Shown piece by piece: positions 6,786 to 12,747 of a stretch of 13,968 nt of DNA. The translations under genes were made by a program, and so were the position numbers. Within the stretch, counting starts at the first letter, position 1. Each line of letters opens with the position of its first letter. The DNA comes from Kiritimatiellales bacterium (GTDB lineage Bacteria; Verrucomicrobiota; Kiritimatiellia; Kiritimatiellales; Pontiellaceae). Below the pieces are notes generated by a model. The model was not told the origin of the DNA. It saw only the letters and a list, made by a program, of their open reading frames with translations, and searched no databases. Location: the NCBI GenBank assembly GCA_021734595.1, contig JAIPIO010000076.1:1-13968 (forward strand), given 5' to 3'.

Positions 6786-6915
6786 TGCACGTACCTCTTT
6801 ATCTGCAACCCATTAATACGCTTCCGTTGCTTGTTTGTCTACCTCATAGCCATAAATAGCTACATGTGGTTCCAGTGGATTCAACACACGCACTGCTGCG
6901 GTTGGAGGTTCCAAG
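6786..6915 (-). other. Intergenic stretch with a start-less coding-like fragment
   Basis: Minus-strand frame from about 6911 to the stop at 6813-6815 reads as plausible protein (for example NPLEPHVAIYGYEVDKQATE) but has no ATG and no ribosome site. It could be the end of a lost gene or chance. The rest carries the ribosome site for the 48-codon gene. No clear promoter and no terminator for the glycosyltransferase operon were found. Confidence 0.3.
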
Positions 6916-8013
6916 TCAGCGCCGCAGGACGTCGAGAATCATTTCCACGGCCAGTTCGGCACCGCCGAGGGGGATGGTTTCGGGGGGCGTGGGTGCGGTG
7001 CCGATTTCATCCAGCGCGGTTTCTAGGTTCCCGGCGTAGAGGTCGGCGACGGGGATGAAGGCGTGGCGCAGGTATTTTTCGATGCACTTTACGAGAACGG
7101 CATATTCCAGGAAATTTTCGCGGTCGGCGTAGAGGATGGGTTTCTGGTTGGCGACGCAGTCGGAAAGAATGCCGAAGCCGGGTTTGGTGAGCACGATATC
7201 GCAGGAGGCGACGACATCGGAAAAATGGAACCGGTCGCGGTCGAGACAGTGAACAGTGGAGCCTTTCCATTCCAGCGGCTCGACCGAGAAAAATTCATGC
7301 CCGGTCAACCGCGCAATGTTTTCCAATGCCTGGGAATTCCAGTCGAGGGTGGTGAAGGAGAGCAGGACCCATTTTTTGGATGATTCGGCTTCGGTAGCAT
7401 CGGCGATTTCCATGCGTCGGTTGGTGCCGGGCTTTGCGAGGACGGGCACATCGGTCTTGTTCGGAAAGGCTTTCATCTTCTCGGCAAAGGGAATGCGGAT
7501 GAGCAGATCGGTCCGCGCGTATGCCTCGCGGAACTTGTCGACGTGGATTTGCCAGCGCGGATCGTGCCGCACGAAGTCGGAATAGATCCAGTCCCAGCCA
7601 AAGTTGCCGACGGCGATGGCGGGAACGCCCGCGCGTTTCGCGGCGGCGAGCGGGATGGCGGGAATGTCGGCCACGACAACGCCAACACCGTTTTGCCGAA
7701 TGAACTCCACTTCGCCCTGGATGAGTTCCTCTTCGCGTGAATAGATTTCTTCCACGGCGCGGAGCGAGGCGTCGAGATCGACACGGATGGAATCCTGCTG
7801 GACAAGGCCAACGTCGAATTCGCCCTGAATCATGGTTATCCGGTCCAGCGGTAGCCGCCCGGCGAGGAAGGGCAGGGGGAGGTCGGTTTTTACAATGATT
7901 GGAACTTTTCTTCCAATGGTTGGAAGTTTCCCGATGAGCGCGTTGATGATATCGCACGAGCGCGTTCCGTGCCCGTAGCCGTGGGCGGTGATATAGTACG
8001 CGACCTTTTTCAT
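6916..8013 (-). CDS. MurG-like GT-B family glycosyltransferase (365 aa)
   Basis: The N-terminus MKKVAYYITAHGYGHGTRS with the HGYGHGTR loop (11-18), and a C-terminal nucleotide-sugar site DIVLTKPGFGILSDC (272-286) followed by PILYADRENFLEY, are typical of GT-B glycosyltransferases related to MurG and to the N-terminal domain of arabinokinase-like proteins. It should transfer a sugar from an activated donor at the cytoplasmic face of the membrane; donor and acceptor are unknown. I start at 8013, where the ATG shares one base with the stop of the DUF456 gene (TGATG), implying translational coupling. A longer open frame upstream is only read-through of other genes. It is the last gene of the five-gene run. 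Its final residues are partly duplicated at 5924-6019. Two dyad copies lie near its 5' end (7890-7925). Confidence 0.82.
   Translation of the reverse strand: MKKVAYYITAHGYGHGTRSCDIINALIGKLPTIGRKVPIIVKTDLPLPFLAGRLPLDRITMIQGEFDVGLVQQDSIRVDLDASLRAVEEIYSREEELIQGEVEFIRQNGVGVVVADIPAIPLAAAKRAGVPAIAVGNFGWDWIYSDFVRHDPRWQIHVDKFREAYARTDLLIRIPFAEKMKAFPNKTDVPVLAKPGTNRRMEIADATEAESSKKWVLLSFTTLDWNSQALENIARLTGHEFFSVEPLEWKGSTVHCLDRDRFHFSDVVASCDIVLTKPGFGILSDCVANQKPILYADRENFLEYAVLVKCIEKYLRHAFIPVADLYAGNLETALDEIGTAPTPPETIPLGGAELAVEMILDVLRR
7321..7335. repeat. TTCCA-N5-TGGAA dyad, one mismatch
   Basis: TTCCAATGCCTGGGA lies inside the glycosyltransferase gene. One arm position differs (TGGGA for TGGAA). Confidence 0.4.
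7890..7925. repeat. Pair of TTCCA-N5-TGGAA dyads, 21 bp apart
   Basis: TTACAATGATTGGAA (7890-7904, one mismatch) is followed by TTCCAATGGTTGGAA (7911-7925, exact, arms of 6 bp). The start-to-start distance of 21 bp is two helical turns, so both sites face the same side of the DNA. The pair lies about 90-120 bp inside the glycosyltransferase gene and encodes part of PTIGRKVPIIVK. Confidence 0.6.
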
Positions 8014-8543
8014 CAGAGGGCGATGCCGAGAACGAGGGTGAAGATCATGATGAGGGTAAGGCCGAGTTTCAAGAAGATGACCGCTATGCGGGCGAGGACC
8101 GCGCCGAAGGCGACATGCGCGGCATGGTCCGTCTTTTTCATGCGGGCATGTTCCACCCAGAAGGCGCAGCCGAAACTGCCGATGAGCATACCGAGCAGAG
8201 ATCCAATGATTGGGATAGGGATAAAGCTGCCGAGAAACATGCCGAGGATGCCGCCTCCGAGCGCGGCCCAGCCGGCGGCCTTTGAGCCGCCGCGCTTGAC
8301 GACACCCCACGAACCCGCGACGGCTTCGAGTATTTCGGCACCGATGCACAGGACGAGGAAAACCGCAAGGGTTGCAAGGCCAGGGAAGTCGGGCCAGCGG
8401 ATCCACGCGAGCAGCGTGGTTGCCAGCAGCACCGTCCAGGTGCCGAAGAGGGAGAGGCAGGAGAGCCCGATACCCAGCAGGCAGAGCAGCACAGCGATGG
8501 CATAAACAAAAAATTCACCGATGGAGTGCCAGTCAAATGCCAT
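8013..8543 (-). CDS. DUF456 family integral membrane protein (176 aa)
   Basis: This is a strongly hydrophobic small protein with about five to six membrane segments. Helices run near 12-33, 36-48, 56-75, 92-108 and 111-129, and a last one near 148-173. Features typical of DUF456 are the LSLFGTWTVLLATTLLAW segment early, the Gly-rich GWAALGGGILGMFLG stretch, and PIPIIGSLLG. The biochemical role of this family is unknown. The start at 8543 is the first ATG after the aminopeptidase stop. It has no Shine-Dalgarno sequence, because the 32-nt gap is filled by a heptamer repeat (8549-8576). A longer open frame reaching 9200 is a shadow across the aminopeptidase gene. It overlaps the next gene by one base. 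Confidence 0.82.
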   Translation of the reverse strand: MAFDWHSIGEFFVYAIAVLLCLLGIGLSCLSLFGTWTVLLATTLLAWIRWPDFPGLATLAVFLVLCIGAEILEAVAGSWGVVKRGGSKAAGWAALGGGILGMFLGSFIPIPIIGSLLGMLIGSFGCAFWVEHARMKKTDHAAHVAFGAVLARIAVIFLKLGLTLIMIFTLVLGIAL

Positions 8544-8548
8544 GGTTG

Positions 8549-8576
8549 CGTGATCCGTGAAACGTGAGTCGTGATC
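8549..8576. repeat. Four tandem heptamers CGTGANN filling an intergenic gap
   Basis: Reading the plus strand: CGTGATC, CGTGAAA, CGTGAGT, CGTGATC, exactly in register with no spacer. It spans the whole gap between the aminopeptidase stop (its last base touches 8576) and 5 nt before the DUF456 ATG. A 7-bp unit could change copy number by slippage and so alter the distance between the coupled genes. Confidence 0.75.
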
Positions 8577-10051
8577 TACTTTGATGCGACCCATTGGGCA
8601 AGGAGGCGCGCGCCGAACAGCGTGGCCCCGGGGCCCTGATACGGCTTGCCGGATTCCAGCCAGGCGGTTCCGGCAATATCGATGTGCGCCCACGGGATTT
8701 CTTCGGGCACGAACGCGCGCAGGAACGCCCCGGCAGTGGCCGTGCCCGCGCCGCCGGTTTTCCCAATGTTGGAAATGTCGGCGAAGTCGGATTTCATCTC
8801 GTCGCTGTACTCCTTCCACAGCGGCAGCTGCCACAGGCGTTCGCCGGCATCGGCGCCAGCCTTGGTGGGCTCTTTTGCAAGTTGGTCGTCGCCAATGACG
8901 GCGGAGGCGGCGGAACCGAGCGCCACAATAACCGCACCGGTGAGTGTGGCCAGATCGACAATCGCGGATGGCTTCATTTCCACGGCCAGCGAAAGCGCAT
9001 CGGCGAGAACCAGACGGCCCTCGGCGTCGGTATTGAGCACCTCGATGGTTTTGCCGTTGCGGGCCTTGATGATGTCGCCGGGGCGCATGGCGTTTGCGCC
9101 GGGCATGTTTTCGGCGGCACCGAGAATTCCAACCACTGGAACTCTCAGGTTCATGCGCGCGATCATCTGCATGGCGGCGAGAACGGCCATGCCGCCGCAT
9201 TTGTCGTAGCGCATCCAGCCCATGCCTTTGCCGGGCTTGAGCGAAATGCCGCCGGAATCGAACGTGACCGTTTTCCCGACGAGAATGATCGGCCTGGCCT
9301 TTTTGTCGGTGCCGGCGTGTTTAAGGATAATCATCTTCGCATCCTGGGCACTGCCCTGGGCGACACCGAGAATTCCGCCGCACCCTTTTTTGGCGAGCTC
9401 TGACTTGCCTAGAATCTGGCAGGAGAGCTTGTTGGCGCTTGCCATTTTCCGCGCCCAGTCGGCAATGGCCGCCGGTGCCGCTTCGTTGCCCGGCAGGTTG
9501 GCCAGGTCGGCGGTGCCCAGCAGGGCGGTGCCTTGCGCAGCGGCCGTCTTCAGGTCTGCGCGAACGGCCGCGGTATCCGGGCACTGGCCGGCAAAGGCGA
9601 GGGTAGGGGCCGTTTGTTTCTTCGCGGCGGTCATAAACCGCTCGAATGCATAGGTTCCCCAGCAGGCGCCCCGGCCCGCGATTACACGGTAGTCGGAATC
9701 GGACACGCTCTTAACGCGGGAACAGGCGGATATCGCGAAGGTTTTGAGGCCGGCTTTGCGTCCGGCCCGCACCGCCGCGGCCGCGGCCTGTTCCAACAGG
9801 GCCCGGTGAAAGTCCTTCGGGGCGCCGAGTCCGGATAGGATCATATTTCCGGCGGGGAATTTTCCGAAGGTTGGAAAAACCGCAACCTGCCCGGACTCGC
9901 CTTTGAAATCGGCGGTTTTGATATATTCGGTGATCAGCTTTTTCAGGGACCGGTTGGCGGATCCAAGCAGTACCTCGCCGGCTTGCGCAAAAACGATGAG
10001 CGCATCTTTCTTCTGCAGTTCCAGCGCTTCCATTGAATAGGTCATCTTCAT
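8576..10051 (-). CDS. pepA: Leucyl aminopeptidase, M17 family (491 aa)
   Basis: Cytosolic two-metal exopeptidase that removes N-terminal residues such as Leu from peptides and acts as a hexamer in known relatives. The C-terminal catalytic domain has the M17 signature NTDAEGRL at 340-347. Every active-site residue lines up with E. coli PepA at a constant offset of ten: Lys260, Asp265, Lys272, Asp283, Asp342, Glu344 and Arg346. The block after Asp283 reads YDKCGG, an unusual variant of the common YDMSG. The N-terminal domain (about 1-170) is more diverged, as in the family. Full length is normal. The ATG at 10051 lies 2 nt after the stop of the lipoprotein gene, with AAAGGA inside that gene's end, so translation is likely coupled. 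Some PepA proteins also bind DNA; nothing here shows that. Confidence 0.95.
   Translation of the reverse strand: MKMTYSMEALELQKKDALIVFAQAGEVLLGSANRSLKKLITEYIKTADFKGESGQVAVFPTFGKFPAGNMILSGLGAPKDFHRALLEQAAAAAVRAGRKAGLKTFAISACSRVKSVSDSDYRVIAGRGACWGTYAFERFMTAAKKQTAPTLAFAGQCPDTAAVRADLKTAAAQGTALLGTADLANLPGNEAAPAAIADWARKMASANKLSCQILGKSELAKKGCGGILGVAQGSAQDAKMIILKHAGTDKKARPIILVGKTVTFDSGGISLKPGKGMGWMRYDKCGGMAVLAAMQMIARMNLRVPVVGILGAAENMPGANAMRPGDIIKARNGKTIEVLNTDAEGRLVLADALSLAVEMKPSAIVDLATLTGAVIVALGSAASAVIGDDQLAKEPTKAGADAGERLWQLPLWKEYSDEMKSDFADISNIGKTGGAGTATAGAFLRAFVPEEIPWAHIDIAGTAWLESGKPYQGPGATLFGARLLAQWVASK
8760..8774. repeat. TTCCA-N5-TGGAA dyad, one mismatch
   Basis: TTCCCAATGTTGGAA lies in pepA. 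One arm mismatch; the core CCAATGTTGG is nearly palindromic. Confidence 0.4.
9127..9141. repeat. TTCCA-N5-TGGAA dyad, exact copy
   Basis: TTCCAACCACTGGAA lies inside pepA. Both arms are perfect. Confidence 0.6.
9862..9876. repeat. TTCCA-N5-TGGAA dyad, one mismatch
   Basis: TTCCGAAGGTTGGAA lies in pepA, about 175 bp inside the gene. Flanking T and A runs lengthen the stem outward (TTTTCC with GGAAAA). Confidence 0.45.
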
Positions 10052-10053
10052 AT

Positions 10054-10383
10054 CTACAGCAGTCCTTTCATCAGCTTGGCCTTGGCCGCGGCGTTGGCCG
10101 GCCGGTTGTTGACATCGAACCCGCTCATGGCAATCGCTTCCTCGATGTTCATTTTCCGGATTTTATCGCTGTCGTAGGTTACAACGAGTGTGGTGGTGGC
10201 TAGGTCGTAAGAGATTTCAACCACGCCGTCGATGGTCTGAATCTTTTGCTGAATGTACGATGCCGCGGCCGGTTTGGTCATCATGTGGACCTTGTACTCG
10301 GTAACTTGTATCTCATTCCGAAAACACCCTGCAACTGCGGTCAGCAACGTGATGGCAATGCATGCGGTCAATATATGTCTCAT
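10054..10383 (-). CDS. Lipoprotein with degenerate heavy-metal-associated (HMA) fold (109 aa)
   Basis: The N-terminus is a lipoprotein signal, MRHILTACIAITLLTAVAGC, with lipobox VAGC and Cys20 as the lipidation site, so the mature protein should be membrane-anchored. Residues about 26-92 have the spacing of an HMA beta-alpha-beta-beta-alpha-beta fold: VTEYKVHMMTK, then AASYIQQKIQTIDGVVEISYDL, then TLVVTYD, then the helix IEEAIAMSGFDV. The metal-binding CxxC is absent; MTKPAA stands in its place, so ordinary copper-type binding is unlikely. It may use the fold for protein contacts. The start is well supported by GGAGG (10389-10393) 5 nt before the ATG. It lies 40 nt after the glycosidase-like gene and 2 nt before pepA. 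Fold call by eye. Confidence 0.75.
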   Translation of the reverse strand: MRHILTACIAITLLTAVAGCFRNEIQVTEYKVHMMTKPAAASYIQQKIQTIDGVVEISYDLATTTLVVTYDSDKIRKMNIEEAIAMSGFDVNNRPANAAAKAKLMKGLL

Positions 10384-10388
10384 TTAAT

Positions 10389-10393
10389 CCTCC
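10389..10393 (-). promoter_or_regulatory. Ribosome binding site of the HMA-like lipoprotein
   Basis: GGAGG on the minus strand, 5 nt before the ATG at 10383. It is the strongest ribosome site within the five-gene run, so this gene can be translated independently of the one upstream. Confidence 0.8.
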
Positions 10394-10423
10394 GGGTTTC
10401 CAAATGTAAAAGCGATCTGTGTT

Positions 10424-12580
10424 TTATAATTCATGCATGATTCGATAGCTATAAATATTTTGCCAGTTGGGCGGCGTGGCGAAGCGCTCCAGCGATAAAT
10501 CCCTGTAGGTCTTCACGTTTTCCACCAGTTCCGGGAAAATGTCATCGAACAGATAGATGAACTCCTCGTACTGCCGGTCGGCCTCTTTGAATTTGCTTTG
10601 CATCTGAAAGGCCAACCCGAGCCCGATCATCGGCCCGGGGCTGTCGGGGCTCTTGTCCCGGACATAGGAGAACAGGGCTTCGGCCGCATCCGGTCGGCCA
10701 TGGCTTAAAAGGATATTCGCCGCCATCAATCGGGCTTCGGTTGACTGATCGGGGTAATGCTTAATGATTTTGGTGCAGTTTTGGAGGGCGGGCTCCCAGT
10801 TGCGGTGATGATAGGCGGTGGTAGCCTGCGCCTTGAGGGTTTCAAACGCCTCGGGCGCCTCGGCGGTACGGTAGACTATACGCATAGCCAGCAGTGCGAA
10901 GGCAACGACCAGAATAATGGCCAGATCCATCCGGTCTGTTTTCGTTTTCTGCTTTAGCCGGTAAAGAAAGCCAAGGACGCGACCACCGCGGTTCAGTCCG
11001 TAGCTGCGGGTTTCCTGTAGGTTTAGAATAAACGCGGCGGTGACCGGGTCGAGCATCCGCTGCTGTGCCGAGGCTGCCTCCGTGTGCCATTCCACGAAAC
11101 CCTCGAGCGTCAATTGCGAAAACCCGTTGAACAGCTGGCCTTTCGCATCCGCTATTCTGAGCGCCTCCAGCGTAATGACCTGCTGCAATAGCGGAAACGA
11201 CCGGTCTTCCATGGCGGATTTCCGCCAAGAAAGAATGCTTTGCCCCCCAGGAAGCTGATCAGAGTCGGCAATCTGGTCGAGTATGACCGACTGCTGCATG
11301 GACGGCAACTTCGGCCACAGCAATGGAAGAAACGTCGGGAAGCCGGGTAGATGCGTGATCTTCCCGTGAACATAGGCGTTACTGAACTGCTGTGTGCGCT
11401 CGTTCCAAAACATGCCAAGCAGGTTGGTCGTCAGAAGTTCGCGCTCCGTTGAAAAGAGCGGTTCCGGCGAAGCATCTGCCTGCGAATTTGACTGCAACCG
11501 GTTAAATGCATCTATTTCGCACAGGAGCAGGGCAGTCAGGTCTGCGCTAGCGGTTTCACTCTCGAACGTTTTGGCAGGGAAGGCCTCGCCCGCGGCCTGC
11601 CAGCAATGGAGGTTGCGGCGTTTAGGATCGAAGTGGTGCAGCATCCACTGAATATAGCGGCGAAGCGGGAAGAGGGTCTTTTCCAGAAAGACGGGGTCGC
11701 GCCTAACCTGCCACACCAGTTCGCAGGCCTGGGCAATCAGCGGTTTTGGCGCCTCCATGCTCGAACGGGTGCCTCGGGGCCGGCATTCGCTCGGCAGGGC
11801 CCCGGTGTTTGCCTGAAGCCGCAGGGTGCATAGGATGAGCTCTTCCGCCACCGCTATATCGATATGGCGCCATGCCAGCACCAGCGGATAGAGCTCGTCG
11901 ATGGAGAACAGCGGGGTGTCCGAAGTCGGGGACTGGCTCCATCGAAAAACCAGCTCTCCATCCGGTTCCCGGATGCCGCGCATGAGACATTCCGCGCTCA
12001 AGACCGCCAGTTCGTCATGGCGCTTCATGTATTCAAACAGGTGGGTAACCCCCGTCCGCCGGTCCAGTTCATCCTGCAGCGCAGCTTCGAAATCATCTGC
12101 CAGATAGTGCTCGGCGAGCTTTTCCGAATCCCGGAAAACATGAAACTTGCTGACTAGGCAGAAGGAGTTGTCCCTCACGATCAGCAAAGCGCACAGCGGA
12201 GCACTTTCCAGCCATTGTGAATTCTCTTTCTCTTCAACGGGTCGTTCGCTGAGCAGCACCGGGGGCGGGATTCCATTGAACTGTCCCCAAAGAACCCCCG
12301 GTTCCGGTACCAGCACTTCCGCCGCATACGGTTTCCGGTGGCTGGTCAAATAACCGCAGAACCCGTTAAACAGCAGTTTAATGTCGCAATTTTGCGGCAG
12401 TGGAATCTGCAAGGTCCATTCGGAATTTCCAATGCTTGGAGAAATCCGGCCGACCTCTTCCAATGTCTGGAAAAAAAAAGAGGTCTGTTTTTCGTAATAA
12501 GATGTCCCACAACCACGCGATTCAAACGTCCAAGTAGATAGCCAGTCATGAGAAGGATATGGGCGGAACGTATAATTCAT
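10424..12580 (-). CDS. Large protein: six-hairpin glycosidase-like region, one membrane helix, C-terminal TPR (718 aa)
   Basis: I do not recognise a named family. Residues 1-170 look like a beta-rich N-terminal domain. Residues about 178-525 are helical with spaced Trp/Asp/Glu-rich blocks (LRRYIQWMLHHFDPKRRNLHCW 306-327, LLGMFWNERTQQFSNAY 387-403, LEGFVEWHTEA 492-502), reminiscent of the (alpha/alpha)6 toroid of trehalase/GH63-like glycosidases. A single hydrophobic helix follows at 551-569 (DLAIILVVAFALLAMRIVY). Residues 573-680 resemble two to three TPR repeats. The order, a large domain, then one helix, then TPR, and no signal peptide, is unusual. It is the first gene of the five-gene run. 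The ATG at 12580 has no Shine-Dalgarno sequence. Two dyad copies lie 110-150 bp inside the gene. The coding call is firm; the enzyme assignment is weak. Confidence 0.7.
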   Translation of the reverse strand: MNYTFRPYPSHDWLSTWTFESRGCGTSYYEKQTSFFFQTLEEVGRISPSIGNSEWTLQIPLPQNCDIKLLFNGFCGYLTSHRKPYAAEVLVPEPGVLWGQFNGIPPPVLLSERPVEEKENSQWLESAPLCALLIVRDNSFCLVSKFHVFRDSEKLAEHYLADDFEAALQDELDRRTGVTHLFEYMKRHDELAVLSAECLMRGIREPDGELVFRWSQSPTSDTPLFSIDELYPLVLAWRHIDIAVAEELILCTLRLQANTGALPSECRPRGTRSSMEAPKPLIAQACELVWQVRRDPVFLEKTLFPLRRYIQWMLHHFDPKRRNLHCWQAAGEAFPAKTFESETASADLTALLLCEIDAFNRLQSNSQADASPEPLFSTERELLTTNLLGMFWNERTQQFSNAYVHGKITHLPGFPTFLPLLWPKLPSMQQSVILDQIADSDQLPGGQSILSWRKSAMEDRSFPLLQQVITLEALRIADAKGQLFNGFSQLTLEGFVEWHTEAASAQQRMLDPVTAAFILNLQETRSYGLNRGGRVLGFLYRLKQKTKTDRMDLAIILVVAFALLAMRIVYRTAEAPEAFETLKAQATTAYHHRNWEPALQNCTKIIKHYPDQSTEARLMAANILLSHGRPDAAEALFSYVRDKSPDSPGPMIGLGLAFQMQSKFKEADRQYEEFIYLFDDIFPELVENVKTYRDLSLERFATPPNWQNIYSYRIMHEL
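12427..12472. repeat. Pair of TTCCA-N5-TGGAA dyads, 31 bp apart
   Basis: TTCCAATGCTTGGAG (12427-12441, one outer mismatch) and TTCCAATGTCTGGAA (12458-12472, exact). The start-to-start spacing of 31 bp is close to three helical turns. The pair sits near the 5' end of the 718-residue gene, in a position comparable to the 7890-7925 pair in the glycosyltransferase gene. Confidence 0.6.
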
Positions 12581-12592
12581 GATAGGATTGTG

Positions 12593-12620
12593 TTTATAGA
12601 GTCGTGTTTCATCAAGCCAA
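12593..12620 (-). promoter_or_regulatory. Weak candidate promoter for the five-gene operon
   Basis: On the minus strand, TTGGCT (12615-12620), a 16-nt spacer, then TATAAA (12593-12598). Transcription would begin about 5 nt before the ATG at 12580, giving a nearly leaderless mRNA, which would fit the absence of a ribosome site. The -35 match is poor. Confidence 0.3.
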
Positions 12621-12649
12621 ATAGTCGCCCGTGCAGTTGAAATTTAATT

Positions 12650-12689
12650 TTGCTATTAACATTGACGCTCGATTTATAATTGCTATTAA
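12650..12689 (+). repeat. Direct repeat TTGCTATTAA, 30 bp apart, overlapping the rpoD promoter
   Basis: Exact 10-mers occur at 12650-12659 and 12680-12689. The second overlaps the extended -10 element of the candidate rpoD promoter. The 30-bp spacing is about three helical turns and could place two bound proteins, or two alternative -10 elements, on one face. Confidence 0.5.
12662..12689 (+). promoter_or_regulatory. Candidate sigma-70 promoter of rpoD
   Basis: TTGACG (-35, 12662-12667), a 16-nt spacer, and an extended -10 TGC-TATTAA (12681-12689). The leader would be about 50 nt. A second -10-like TATTAT lies at 12707-12712 but lacks a well-spaced -35. Confidence 0.5.
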
Positions 12690-12737
12690 TCAATGGCTTT
12701 TTCCGCTATTATAGGTGAACTGTGTACATTTTAAATT

Positions 12738-12743
12738 GAGGAG
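12738..12743 (+). promoter_or_regulatory. Ribosome binding site of rpoD
   Basis: GAGGAG, 4 nt before the ATG at 12748 (GAGG is 6 nt away). It supports translation from the very start of the Lys-rich tail rather than from the internal ATG at 13009. Confidence 0.8.
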
Positions 12744-12747
12744 TACT

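Noticed and set aside
8014..8406. N-terminal extension of the glycosyltransferase to 8406
   Set aside because: The extension is a shadow of the DUF456 gene, low-complexity and Arg/His-rich; the family N-terminus begins at 8013.
8544..9200. N-terminal extension of the DUF456 protein to 9200
   Set aside because: It runs antiparallel in frame through pepA, whose catalytic residues are all intact, and its sequence is Arg-rich shadow.
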